Shown: piece after piece, positions 1-8,768 of the stretch
How the letters are laid out: each line of letters opens with the position of its first letter
Position numbering within the stretch: the first letter of the stretch is position 1
Assembly (NCBI GenBank): GCA_036986275.1
Contig: BTRG01000008.1
Coordinates: 1 to 58,357 of the forward strand
Length of the DNA: 58,357 nucleotides
Source of the DNA: BTRG01 sp036986275
GTDB lineage: Bacteria; Pseudomonadota; Gammaproteobacteria; Acidiferrobacterales; SZUA-150
Direction: 5' to 3'
Translations under genes and position numbers: made by a program
The notes under the pieces: model-generated
What the model saw: only the letters and a program-made list of their open reading frames with translations
What the model was told of the DNA's origin: nothing
The model's database searches: none

Positions 1-31
1 CTTAATAATAAGAGCCAATAAAGGACTCTTG

Positions 32-2659
32 ATGTCTGTAGCAGAGCGCATTACAGAAATTTTTCTGATCAGGCCTTCTGAAAGATGGCTCGTACTGTAT
101 TTTATTACGATCTTTCTGTTGATAGGCTGCGGTCTGGCATTAGGTCGAGGTTCCGCCGATGTATTGTTCTTTAAGCGTTACGGTGTCGAATATCTGCCCG
201 TCATGTTTATTATTTTCGGTGCCCTGTTGGCTGTTATCAGTATGATGTATGCTGCATATGCCGACCGCATCCCTTCTGAGAGATTCTTTCAAGCCGTATT
301 TGCCATTCTGGCAGTTTCATTGCTGACAAGCTGGGCCCTGATTACCTTCAGTAATCTGGAAATAGCCTATCCACTCTATTTTCTGGTTTACGAAGTCGTG
401 TCAGAGCTATTGCTTATGCATGCCTTGTTTTATATGAGTCAGAATCTCGAGACTCAGCAGGCCAAACGCTTGACTCCGCTGATCTTTGCCGCTGCGCAGT
501 TTGGCAAGATTCTCGGTGGGGCGGCATTGATGTCGCTGTCATCCGTTGTCGGTGTGCAACACCTGCTGCTGCTGTGGGTGCTATTGGGGCTGGTTGTCAT
601 GGTCATGATTTATATCAGGCATTTTCGTGTCGGTGTTTCGCCTTACTACAGCCCCAGTGCCAGGGGGCGCAAGGGTCTGGCCTATTCCCTGAGTCAGATA
701 GGCCAGGGTCTTAAGTTTGCCAAACGGTCGAATTTGGTTAAGGCATCATCATTGGCGCTGTTTTTCATGGTCACCGGTTATTACGTTTTGTGCTACTCGG
801 TGAACCGGATTTACACGGCAAGCTTTGCCACCGAGGAATCGTTGAGTGAATTTTTTGGTTTGTTGACGGTCTTGAATGGTTTGGCGGCTTTATTGATACA
901 GCTTTTTCTTACCAGTCGATTATTGCAGTGGTTCGGTATCAAGAAAATAAACCTTATCTTTCCCTTTACCGGCATAGTCAGCTTTTTATTGTTAATGGGG
1001 AATTATGCCTTACCCAGTGCAATATTTGGCAGCTTTAATAAAGATGCCTTGATGCCGGCTATACGCAACCCTACCCGTAACCTGTTCTTTGCGGCGCTTC
1101 CGGATTATATGCAAGGGCGGGCACGGGCGTTATCAGTTGCTGTTGTAATGCCTGTTGCACTGGCAGTGACCGGTACCTTTCTCTATATCGCCCAGAGATC
1201 AGATAACCCCTATTCATTTCTGGGCGTGGGGCTGGTAGCAAGTATAGTCTATTTCTACTTTTGTCGTCGTATGAATCGGGCTTATGTAGAAGCCATACTG
1301 GTGACGCTGAAGGAAAGACTCTTTCTTCCTGATGCGAAATTGTCGAATATTAAAGCGACAAGTAACGATGAGCTATGTCAACAACTGCTACGGGGCGTAC
1401 AGCACGATGACCCTGAACTAACCTATTCTCATGCCCGACTGCTGGTAAACAGTACAGGAGTTGCAGCCACAGAGGCCGTGCTTAAAAGATTGGCGAGCGC
1501 GGATGCGCTTTTACGTGATCGCCTGATAAAATTAATACTTCCCTTCGATCATCCACAATTGCATGATTATCTGTTAGCTGAGCATGGTACAGGTGACACA
1601 CATCATAAGACGACCATGTTGAAATGGTTGTTTGCCAGCCGGGCACCGGAAGTAACAGACCAGGTTGAGGGCTGTCTTGCTTCAGAAAATCCCAGGTTAA
1701 TTGCTGCCGGTATCTATGGTGTGTATCAATATGATCTGCAAGAGATGAAGTCCTCTGCCGATACTGCCTGGTGCGCATTACTCGAAGGAGATAACGAAGG
1801 CAAGGTATTGGCGGGACTGGAGCTGTTAACAGAGTTGCCCGGCAAAGACCTCTTGCCGATGCTGTCCGCGATTCTGAAGAGCCCTGTGGTGCGCGTTCAA
1901 AAAGCTGTGCTGCAGCTCATCATGAAACTTGATGAAGCTGCCGTTACATTCGATGCTATTCAGGAATTAATCACACACGAAGACCCAGAGATACGCATGC
2001 TTAGTATCCGCTGTTACGAACGTTATGAAGGCAAGGATATTATGCCGGCACTGATTAATGCCTTGAGTGATCAGCATCCTGCCGTTCGTCGTGCTGCCAT
2101 GAAATGTCTGCAGGCACTCCAATTTGACGCCTGGGACAAGCTTAATGACTGGCTACGGTCAAATACCGGAAACCCAAGGGCACAACACTCAGTTATTGAA
2201 GCCCTGGCGCTTCGAATGCCCCGCAATCCACTGTTTCAGGAGATTGCGGATGCCAAGGTTAGAGATGCCGAATCCTGTCTTGAGGCGTTACAATATTTGC
2301 ACGGTTTTCAGGAGAAGAAAGGTGCCGAGCTTCTGGCCATAGTCTTGCGTGAAAGGATGTGGGAGTATGTTGACCTTGCGTTGCTTGCGCAAGCACAACA
2401 GGAGCAAGGCAGCAGCATAAATATCATCCGGGCGGGGTTGCGAAGTGGTGATCCTCGTCAGCGGGCGAATGCGATCGAGGCTTTGCAAGATTTGCAACAT
2501 AAGGGATTCTCGCAAAAATTGGCCAGAATAATAGATTTGGGTGATGCGCCCACAAGAAAATCGTCACGTGCCAGATTTGCCACTCTGCAGGCTGTGCTGA
2601 GCTGGTGTCGTTTACAGCAGGACCCCTGGGTCCAGGAATGTGCTGTCCGGATCAAGTGA
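32..2659 (+). CDS. NTT/MFS-like membrane protein with C-terminal HEAT repeats
   Basis: The first ~425 residues form about 12 hydrophobic segments arranged as in MFS or nucleotide-transporter (Npt1/Npt2, NTT-like) carriers. The remaining ~430 residues are soluble alpha-helical repeats of HEAT type, for example around residues 595-720 (LLPMLSAILKSPVVRVQKAV, EDPEIRMLSIRCYE, DQHPAVRRAAMKCLQ). I start at ATG 32 rather than the preceding TTG because AAGGA lies about 6 bases upstream. It heads a co-directional set whose next gene encodes a cyclic-nucleotide-binding protein. In some bacteria I recall HEAT and cNMP-binding domains attached to such carriers in one chain, so this may be a split version. 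The substrate is unknown; ATP/ADP exchange is not shown. Confidence 0.7.
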   Translation: MSVAERITEIFLIRPSERWLVLYFITIFLLIGCGLALGRGSADVLFFKRYGVEYLPVMFIIFGALLAVISMMYAAYADRIPSERFFQAVFAILAVSLLTSWALITFSNLEIAYPLYFLVYEVVSELLLMHALFYMSQNLETQQAKRLTPLIFAAAQFGKILGGAALMSLSSVVGVQHLLLLWVLLGLVVMVMIYIRHFRVGVSPYYSPSARGRKGLAYSLSQIGQGLKFAKRSNLVKASSLALFFMVTGYYVLCYSVNRIYTASFATEESLSEFFGLLTVLNGLAALLIQLFLTSRLLQWFGIKKINLIFPFTGIVSFLLLMGNYALPSAIFGSFNKDALMPAIRNPTRNLFFAALPDYMQGRARALSVAVVMPVALAVTGTFLYIAQRSDNPYSFLGVGLVASIVYFYFCRRMNRAYVEAILVTLKERLFLPDAKLSNIKATSNDELCQQLLRGVQHDDPELTYSHARLLVNSTGVAATEAVLKRLASADALLRDRLIKLILPFDHPQLHDYLLAEHGTGDTHHKTTMLKWLFASRAPEVTDQVEGCLASENPRLIAAGIYGVYQYDLQEMKSSADTAWCALLEGDNEGKVLAGLELLTELPGKDLLPMLSAILKSPVVRVQKAVLQLIMKLDEAAVTFDAIQELITHEDPEIRMLSIRCYERYEGKDIMPALINALSDQHPAVRRAAMKCLQALQFDAWDKLNDWLRSNTGNPRAQHSVIEALALRMPRNPLFQEIADAKVRDAESCLEALQYLHGFQEKKGAELLAIVLRERMWEYVDLALLAQAQQEQGSSINIIRAGLRSGDPRQRANAIEALQDLQHKGFSQKLARIIDLGDAPTRKSSRARFATLQAVLSWCRLQQDPWVQECAVRIK

Positions 2660-2686
2660 GGTTTAAGAATATGAAGATACCGCCTC

Positions 2687-3130
2687 ATGCCTGATTTTTT
2701 TGAGCGTGTGCTATTACTGAAAAAGGCGCCTATTTTCTCTGCCGTACTTACCGAGGACCTGAGGGTGGTTGCACAGGAGCTGCGGGAAGAACCCTGTTTT
2801 ACCGGCGAGAGGGTTTTTGATATCCATGATCCCAGCGATAAGGCCTATATCATTCAGGAAGGGAGAATAGGCATATCAATACATACCGATCCGAAAATCA
2901 AAGATTTTATCGCGGAGCTTGGGTTCAAGGAATGTTTCGGTGAAATGGGCCTGTTTGACGATCAACCACGCTCGGCAACAGCCCATGTTCTGGAGGATGG
3001 CATCCTGTTGGCAATAGGCAAGAGCAAACTAAGGGCTTTAGTCATTCGCTATCCGGAATTAAGTTTAGGTATCATGCGTAGTTTGAGCCTGCGACTCAGG
3101 GATTCCCACAGGCACGTAAAACATGTGTAG
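2687..3130 (+). CDS. Stand-alone cyclic-nucleotide-binding domain protein
   Basis: The protein has 147 residues and consists of little more than one Crp-type cNMP-binding beta-roll. The phosphate-binding cassette is intact (FGEMGLFDDQPRSAT, about residues 85-99), including the Glu that contacts the ribose and the Arg that contacts the cyclic phosphate. No DNA-binding helix-turn-helix follows, so it is not a CRP-like transcription factor. It lies 27 bases after the HEAT-transporter gene and upstream of a class III adenylate cyclase in the same direction, so it probably senses cAMP and passes the signal to the membrane protein. The ribosome-binding site is weak. Confidence 0.8.
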   Translation: MPDFFERVLLLKKAPIFSAVLTEDLRVVAQELREEPCFTGERVFDIHDPSDKAYIIQEGRIGISIHTDPKIKDFIAELGFKECFGEMGLFDDQPRSATAHVLEDGILLAIGKSKLRALVIRYPELSLGIMRSLSLRLRDSHRHVKHV

Positions 3131-3151
3131 CAACTTGTGAGAGAAGTTGGC

Positions 3152-3880
3152 ATGAAGTTAAAATCTACTCTTCTATCGTTGTTGACCTTGTCGTTTGTTT
3201 TTTCCGGACCGCTGTATTCGGCACCGAAAAAGAAAGTCGATGATCCCCACCAAACGGCTGGCGGATTTTTTGATCTCCATGTGTGTAACTGGCCTGATCG
3301 CCCGCTGTTTTTTCTGGCCCTGTTTTCAACCACCCAGTTTGACAATGTTGCAAGTGTGGAGGTGGTATCGCCTGCAGGCCAGTCTCTTGGAACATTGAAT
3401 CTTGAACGCTATAAGGTGGTCAAGAAAAAAGGCAAACCTGAGAAACGTATCTTTATCACCCAGATACCGGTACCCAAGGGTGCAAAGGATGGATGGTATC
3501 TTGGCAAAGTCACACTAAGAAATGGACGGCGTTACGAAGCCCGGGACAGGGTCCTTATCCAGTCTATGGGGCGGGCCAGTAATATCCGGCCTGCTCATGA
3601 GAGCCAGAATATCCCGCTGCCCAAGGAATTGCGCTGGGATGCCATCCCGGGCGCTAAATATTACAAAGTCTATATTCGTGATCTTTGGAATGATGGGAAA
3701 TTAATCCATACCTCCAAATTTATTAATACGCCCCGATACATTTTGCCTAAAGGATTGCTTCAAAAGGACGGCTGGTATGCCTGGCGCATCCATGCCCGGG
3801 ATGTTAATGAAGATGTGGAGCTGGGTGACTTTAATCACGGTTCACTCAACACAGAGGCGAATTTCACAACGAAGCGCTGA
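3152..3880 (+). CDS. Secreted protein of unknown function, possible fibronectin III-like region
   Basis: An upstream GTG exists at 3137, but ATG 3152 gives a clean signal peptide (MKLKSTLLSLLTLSFVFSG, cleaved near YSA) with GAGAGAAG just before it. The mature part is ~220 residues. Its C-terminal half has the spacing of a fibronectin III-like beta-sandwich (LRWDAIPGAKYYKVYIRDL and WYAWRIHARDVNED). The N-terminal half also looks beta-rich. No catalytic motif was seen. Its place between cNMP and cyclase genes suggests a periplasmic or envelope part of the same module. I do not recognise a named family. Confidence 0.6.
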   Translation: MKLKSTLLSLLTLSFVFSGPLYSAPKKKVDDPHQTAGGFFDLHVCNWPDRPLFFLALFSTTQFDNVASVEVVSPAGQSLGTLNLERYKVVKKKGKPEKRIFITQIPVPKGAKDGWYLGKVTLRNGRRYEARDRVLIQSMGRASNIRPAHESQNIPLPKELRWDAIPGAKYYKVYIRDLWNDGKLIHTSKFINTPRYILPKGLLQKDGWYAWRIHARDVNEDVELGDFNHGSLNTEANFTTKR

Positions 3881-4050
3881 TTTCTCAACTGTAAGCTATC
3901 TGTGAGTCGGCCTCGAATATGATGGTCGTGAGTTTGTAATATTAGGGATCGCTTATATTAATGGGTGATAGTCTTGCGGCTTATCGGCGGGGTGCGTAAT
4001 CTAGCTCTCATAAAGGAAAAGCAGTATTTCAGTCAAAAGGGGATAGTTTT

Positions 4051-5025
4051 ATGGAGTTGATGATATTGCGAGTGCGTATGTTGTTAGTGTCAGTAAAACA
4101 TGCGTTGCTAAAGTTTGTTGGTGCCATGACGGCTGGCGTCCTGGTTTTTATGCCAACAGTCGCGCAGGCAGAATGGGTGGAATGGATCACGGATGTTGGA
4201 CTCAGTGTTGTCAATGACAGTAATTTGAACCGGTCGGCGTTCTCAGGAGACGAGGCGGGAGCGACAGTCGATGATGAAAAAAGCGACCAGATTACGGTTT
4301 TCAATGCTTCATTAGGACGGATTTATCAGATAGGCACCTTTACCCGGGCAAGCCTGACAGGTGATGCCGAAATAAGAAAACACCAGGACTGGGATCGATT
4401 GAACAGCACCATGTTTGGTATCGGTGCTGGCATCCGCCATAAGTTTGGTATTGGCCTTGCCCGTCCGTGGGTGAAAGGGGCCTTCACATCCAGGACCATA
4501 GACGTGGTTTCAGATTTACGTGATGGCAGTATTACTACTATCGACCTGAGTGCGGGAATGCGATTCACACCCTGGGTGGATGCATCGATAAAGTATGGTC
4601 AAATGAGGCGTGATGGTCAGGGCGGTGATAGCTCTGGAGCAAATGTTTTTGATCAGGAGCGCAGTACCCTAGCTATCAATGCCAATCTCACGCCACTGCG
4701 CAATCTTACGGTTTCCCTGGGCTACAGCCGGTCTGAAGGAGATTTTACCTCTTCATGTATTGCAGACAATGCCGCTCTGGTCCTGTCTAGCGAGGGTGAT
4801 AATGTCGAAGCCATTACGCTTGACGATGCTTTTGATGATGGCAGCCAACCGGCCTTTTGTGCCTATCGTTTGGGCGCAACCACCAATATTACATCTTTGG
4901 CAATCAGCTACGGGATAACCCGTAATTTTTCCGCTAATCTTGGCTATGAAGACGTCGCATCTAAAGCCGATGTGGTTGACTACGAGGCCAGGATTATCCG
5001 CGCAAACGTAACAGCGAGATTTTAA
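4051..5025 (+). CDS. Outer-membrane beta-barrel protein of unknown function
   Basis: The 324-residue product has a signal peptide ending in VAQA (about residue 40) after an unusually long n-region; ATG 4078 is an alternative start. The mature chain is full of alternating hydrophobic/polar strands (LTPLRNLTVSLGYSRSEG, SANLGYEDVASKA) and ends in aromatic Phe (ANVTARF), as outer-membrane barrels recognised by BamA do. Two cysteines in one stretch (TSSCIAD and AFCAYRL) could form a loop disulfide. AAAAGGGG lies ~9 bases before the start. A 170-base gap precedes it, so it may have its own promoter. Confidence 0.65.
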   Translation: MELMILRVRMLLVSVKHALLKFVGAMTAGVLVFMPTVAQAEWVEWITDVGLSVVNDSNLNRSAFSGDEAGATVDDEKSDQITVFNASLGRIYQIGTFTRASLTGDAEIRKHQDWDRLNSTMFGIGAGIRHKFGIGLARPWVKGAFTSRTIDVVSDLRDGSITTIDLSAGMRFTPWVDASIKYGQMRRDGQGGDSSGANVFDQERSTLAINANLTPLRNLTVSLGYSRSEGDFTSSCIADNAALVLSSEGDNVEAITLDDAFDDGSQPAFCAYRLGATTNITSLAISYGITRNFSANLGYEDVASKADVVDYEARIIRANVTARF

Positions 5026-5051
5026 GCGTTCATGATTGGAGGTATTACGAA

Positions 5052-5708
5052 ATGTTTAAAGTAATAAAATTATTGGTAGTGCTGTCAGTTTTGTCCGGTT
5101 TCTGTACGGGTGTTTATGCAGCCACTGTGACTACCCTGGTCAAGAATGACAAGGGCAAACCTGTGGAAGATGCAGTGGTGTACGTTGTGGCGAAATCAAA
5201 GGCTGCGCGTAAGGCTGCCAAGCGGGGTGTTATCGATCAGGTGGACAAGGAGTTCGTGGATTATGTCACTGTGGTTAAGGTAGGGACTCCGATATCTTTT
5301 CCGAACCATGATCAGATACGCCACCATGTGTATTCCTTTTCAAAGCCCAAGACTTTTGAGATCCCGCTTTATTTGGGGACGCCCGCCAAACCTGTTATTT
5401 TTAACAAGCCGGGTGTTGTAGTATTGGGTTGTAATATCCACGACTGGATGTCGGCCTATATTTATATCACTGACACATCTTATTTTGGTATTACGGATAA
5501 GCAGGGCAATGCTTCTATCAAGAACCTGCCGGCAGGAAAATATAATGTGAAGGTCTGGCATCCCCAGTTGCGAGGTAATTCGGATGCTACCGCGCAGTCG
5601 GTGGCGCTGTCGGCTTCTTCCAGGAAGAACGTAAACATAAACATTAAGCAACGTCGTTTGTGGAGTGTGAGACGCGCGCCGACCATGGTTGGTGGTACTT
5701 ACAGGTAA
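5052..5708 (+). CDS. Periplasmic cupredoxin-like protein (methylamine-utilisation-protein type)
   Basis: Signal peptide cleaved after VYA (residue 23). The mature protein opens with a carboxypeptidase-regulatory-like strand pattern and contains a likely type I copper site: His86/His91/His92 in FPNHDQIRHHVYSF and Cys127, His130, Met133 in GCNIHDWM. The CxxHxxM order is that of cupredoxins. A second beta segment with NLPAGKYNVKVWHPQ follows. Proteins of this type are often labelled methylamine utilisation protein, but no such pathway is present here. It is preceded by GGAGG and sits directly before the cyclase gene, so a redox or copper-sensing partner role is possible but unproven. Confidence 0.65.
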   Translation: MFKVIKLLVVLSVLSGFCTGVYAATVTTLVKNDKGKPVEDAVVYVVAKSKAARKAAKRGVIDQVDKEFVDYVTVVKVGTPISFPNHDQIRHHVYSFSKPKTFEIPLYLGTPAKPVIFNKPGVVVLGCNIHDWMSAYIYITDTSYFGITDKQGNASIKNLPAGKYNVKVWHPQLRGNSDATAQSVALSASSRKNVNINIKQRRLWSVRRAPTMVGGTYR

Positions 5709-5744
5709 AGCACTATACAGTTCCATAGCTTTCAAACTCGTTTA

Positions 5745-7634
5745 TTGGTTTTAATTGCTGGCCTGCTCCTGTTGGTGCAGGCCAGTGTATTTCTGGCGGT
5801 GAATACCGCCAACATACAAAGTGCCCGCCAGCAAATCGATGATGCCCTGCAAATTACTGCGGGGCAGTTTCATAAAACCATAGAAGACAGAGAGCAGCGT
5901 TTACTGTCTGCAGCACGTTTGATGTCGCGAGACTATCCATTCAAGCAGGCCTATGCCACGGGTGAGCACGGCACGATCTTGTCGGCGCTGGAAAACCAAT
6001 CCGCACGTGTCTTCGCTAATATCATGATGTTGTTGACGTTGGATATTGATGTCATTGCCGACACGTTACGGCCTGAATTATCCACTACACCGTTTGAATT
6101 TCCCGAGCTCATTGAGCGGGCGGAAGAGGATCAGTACGGGGAGGCAGCCGATATCCGTTTCTTTAACGGTAAGCCCTATCAAGTGGTAGTCGTGCCGTTG
6201 TTTACCCCTGCACCCAGCGCCTGGATTATCAGCGGTTTTCTGATTTCAGATGTCTTTGCCAGAGACCTGCAAAAACACACGCACTCGCATGTGTCTTTGC
6301 TTCATGTATCGGAACGGGGGGAATCAACAGTAGTAGCCAGCACACTGGATAAGCAATTGAGAGAGATGCTTCCCGTTGAGCTAAACAAGAATCAATGGGA
6401 TATCGATAGGAGCCGCTTGTTCTCATTGGGTGGGCAGGAGTACGTGTACCTGGTGACCACTGTTTGGGGCAATAAAACCAGGGGCGTGGTGGCCGTCTTG
6501 CAGCGCTCACTGGATGACGCGCTCAAACCTTACAGGAGATTGCGTAATATTCTGATGATGGTATTCCTTGTGGGCCTGGGTTTATCAATGGCGGGTGGTG
6601 TCTTTATGGCGCGCTCGGTGACAAAGCCGGTAAAACTCCTGGCTGAAGGCGCCAAGAAAATTCGTGAAGGGGATTACAACCATCATGTGAATATTACACA
6701 GCGGGATGAAATGGGTGAGCTGGCCGAATCATTCAATAGCATGGTTACCGGACTTGCCGAGCGCGATAAAGTACGTAATCTGTTAGGTAAGGTAGTGTCT
6801 CCTGAAGTGGCCGAAGAACTGCTGCGCAAGGATATCGAGTTGGGTGGGGAAGAACGTGAAGTCACGATTCTATTCTCCGATGTGCGTAATTTTACCAGCA
6901 TGTGTGAAGGCAAGAAACCAACGGAGATCTTGACCTTATTAAATAACTACCTCACCCGGGTCAGTGCCGTGATTGAGGAGCACGGGGGTGTGGTGGATAA
7001 ATATATAGGTGACGCCGTGATGGCCTTGTTTGGCGCCCCTCTGAAACATGATAACGACCCGAGTCGTGCTGTCGCAACAGCCCTGGGTATGTGCGATGCC
7101 CTGTCGGTGATGAATGTTGAATTAGTGGAACGTGGACTCGCGCCACTGGGTGTCGGTATAGGGATAAACACTGCCGAGGTGGTGGCGGGGAATATGGGTT
7201 CAAACAATCGTTTGAACTATACTGTCGTGGGTGATGGCGTGAATCTGGCCTCCAGGCTGGAAGGTCTGACCAAGCAATACGGCGCCACCGTGATTACCAG
7301 TGGCAGCACGCGTGACGCAGCTGCCGACTATGCCTACCGCGAACTGGACAGGGTGCAGGTAAAAGGCAAAAAAGAAGTGGTCTCTATTTTCGAACCCATG
7401 GGTCTGGATGCGGAACTCCCGGATAAGCTAGCCAATGAAGTTGAGCGTTATCATCAGGGTCTGGCGGCCTACCGTCAGCGGGACTGGAAGCTAGCGCTAT
7501 CAATCTTTGAGTCCCTGACCAATGCTGTTCCCGAGACCCGGCTCTATACTGTCTACCTGGAGCGCATCCACCGGCTCCGTACGTCCCGGCTTCCTGAAGA
7601 CTGGACAGGCGTACACACCTACGAAACCAAGTGA
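5745..7634 (+). CDS. Membrane class III adenylate cyclase with extracytoplasmic sensor and HAMP
   Basis: Order: transmembrane helix 1, a ~240-residue extracytoplasmic region resembling a double-Cache sensor, transmembrane helix 2 (about 265-290), HAMP linker, class III cyclase domain (about 370-545) and a short helical tail. The metal-binding aspartates lie in ILFSDVRNFTSM and DKYIGDAVMALFGAP. The Lys of DKYIGD and the Thr of NYTVVGDG are the adenine-selecting pair of class IIIb cyclases, so cAMP is the expected product. The only usual start codon is TTG 5745, which lies almost at the first membrane helix; the frame is open back to the previous stop at 5706, so the true start may be an unusual codon upstream. 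It likely supplies cAMP to the cNMP-binding protein at 2687. Confidence 0.85.
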   Translation: MVLIAGLLLLVQASVFLAVNTANIQSARQQIDDALQITAGQFHKTIEDREQRLLSAARLMSRDYPFKQAYATGEHGTILSALENQSARVFANIMMLLTLDIDVIADTLRPELSTTPFEFPELIERAEEDQYGEAADIRFFNGKPYQVVVVPLFTPAPSAWIISGFLISDVFARDLQKHTHSHVSLLHVSERGESTVVASTLDKQLREMLPVELNKNQWDIDRSRLFSLGGQEYVYLVTTVWGNKTRGVVAVLQRSLDDALKPYRRLRNILMMVFLVGLGLSMAGGVFMARSVTKPVKLLAEGAKKIREGDYNHHVNITQRDEMGELAESFNSMVTGLAERDKVRNLLGKVVSPEVAEELLRKDIELGGEEREVTILFSDVRNFTSMCEGKKPTEILTLLNNYLTRVSAVIEEHGGVVDKYIGDAVMALFGAPLKHDNDPSRAVATALGMCDALSVMNVELVERGLAPLGVGIGINTAEVVAGNMGSNNRLNYTVVGDGVNLASRLEGLTKQYGATVITSGSTRDAAADYAYRELDRVQVKGKKEVVSIFEPMGLDAELPDKLANEVERYHQGLAAYRQRDWKLALSIFESLTNAVPETRLYTVYLERIHRLRTSRLPEDWTGVHTYETK

Positions 7635-7884
7635 CCGCCTGCCCTGCACTATCCCAAGTTCAGAATCGAAGGATTATTTGGCAAAGTCGTTATAATTGAT
7701 GCCCATCTGATGCCTGAATTTGCCAACGGTGGAATAAATCCCCATGACCCCGCGTCTACTGAATAGCTTGTTGGCCAGTTTATGTGCAGCGGCCGCTTGT
7801 CCGCTTTTGTGGGCCCAAGGTTGAGGCACTGTTATGCGGTTCAGGCGGCCCGAATTTATCACTCACGAATTGAGGAGAAAATTA
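7635..7884. other. Intergenic region before soxY
   Basis: About 250 bases separate the cyclase gene from soxY. A TATAAT at 7691-7696 could be a -10 element, but I see no matching -35 at the right spacing. The only open frames are short and lack supporting signals. GAGGAGA at 7872-7878 is the soxY ribosome-binding site. Confidence 0.4.
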
Positions 7885-8358
7885 GTGACAAGTATGAAAC
7901 GTAGAACCCTGTTAAAAGGGACATTCGCCAGCGGCGTGATTGTGACTGCCGCCTCGGCCGGGCTCCTCAAGCCCGTAGAGGTGCTGGCGGCTGCCTGGCC
8001 TAAAAGTGCTTTCGCTGGCAAGAGTATCGATACTGCCCTGAAAAGCCTCTATGGTGGTAACTCGGTGACCAAGAGCAAGGCCATCAAGATCAAGGCCCCG
8101 ATTCAGGCAGAGAATGGCGCCGTCGTGCCCATCGCCGTGTCAACCTCTTTGCCTGATCCTGAATCCCTCAGTATTTTCGTGAATGTGAATGCGCGTCCAT
8201 TGACGGCCAATATAGTCTTGTCCAAGGCTGCCGGTTTCTTCAGTGGCCGCATCAAAATGGCCAAGACCTCTGACGTGCAGGTAGTCGTGAAGTCAGGCGG
8301 CAAGCTGCATAGTGCCAGCGCAAAAATCAAGGTAACGGTGGGCGGTTGCGGCGGTTAA
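7885..8358 (+). CDS. soxY: SoxY, thiosulfate-oxidation sulfur carrier
   Basis: SoxY with SoxZ forms the periplasmic carrier that holds sulfur intermediates on a C-terminal cysteine during thiosulfate oxidation. The protein has a twin-arginine signal (KRRTLLKG, then a hydrophobic stretch to VLAAAW) and ends in the family's swinging-arm motif GGCGG with the carrier Cys. I start at GTG 7885, 6 bases after GAGGAGA; ATG 7894 is the alternative and leaves a 15-base gap. Length (~157 residues) is normal. soxZ follows after 48 bases. No other sox gene is in the window, so SoxXA, SoxB and SoxCD would have to be encoded elsewhere. Confidence 0.92.
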   Translation: MTSMKRRTLLKGTFASGVIVTAASAGLLKPVEVLAAAWPKSAFAGKSIDTALKSLYGGNSVTKSKAIKIKAPIQAENGAVVPIAVSTSLPDPESLSIFVNVNARPLTANIVLSKAAGFFSGRIKMAKTSDVQVVVKSGGKLHSASAKIKVTVGGCGG

Positions 8359-8406
8359 TCCCCCGATCCCATCACCCGTCGTTAATCCAAGAGGAGAGTT
8401 TGTAAA

Positions 8407-8724
8407 ATGGCAAGAAAGATGAAGATTCGTACCCGTACGCAACAAGGTATGATAGAAATATTGACCCTGGTCAACCATCCCATGGAGACCGGTCTGCGTA
8501 AGGACAAGAAGACAAAGAAAATCATTCCAGCTCACTACATCCAGAAGATGGTCTTGTATCACAATGGTAAAGTAGCCGCTCAAGCCAATCTCGGCATCGC
8601 TATTTCAGAAGACCCCTTGCTGGGTTTTCGTCTGCCCGATGCCAAGGATGGAGATAAGGTGAAAGTTACCTGGAGTGACAACAAAGGTGAGAGCGGCAGC
8701 ATAGAGACTATTGTCGAAGGCTAA
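8407..8724 (+). CDS. soxZ: SoxZ, partner of SoxY
   Basis: 105 residues, normal for SoxZ, a small immunoglobulin-like protein that binds SoxY. Recognisable features are the MKIRTR start, HPMETG, the PAHYIQKMVLYHNGKVA strand pair and GDKVKVTWSDNKGES near the end. There is no signal peptide, as expected, because SoxZ crosses the membrane together with SoxY through the Tat pathway. GAGGAGAG lies just before the start. It forms a two-gene unit with soxY and is convergent with the queF fusion gene 44 bases away, with no clear terminator between them. Confidence 0.93.
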   Translation: MARKMKIRTRTQQGMIEILTLVNHPMETGLRKDKKTKKIIPAHYIQKMVLYHNGKVAAQANLGIAISEDPLLGFRLPDAKDGDKVKVTWSDNKGESGSIETIVEG

Positions 8725-8768
8725 AGTGTTGGCAGGTTCGGGACCTTTCTTTGCAGGTCTGTAGGCCG

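Noticed and set aside
7691..7696. TATAAT before soxY
   Set aside because: Not listed as a promoter because no -35 box was found at 16-18 bases.
7674..7862. Open frame opposite the soxY leader
   Set aside because: Short, unlike any family, no start signals; the region is better read as non-coding.
8725..8768. Terminator between soxZ and the queF fusion
   Set aside because: Only a 4-bp stem (AGGT/ACCT) with a weak T-run; not enough to call.
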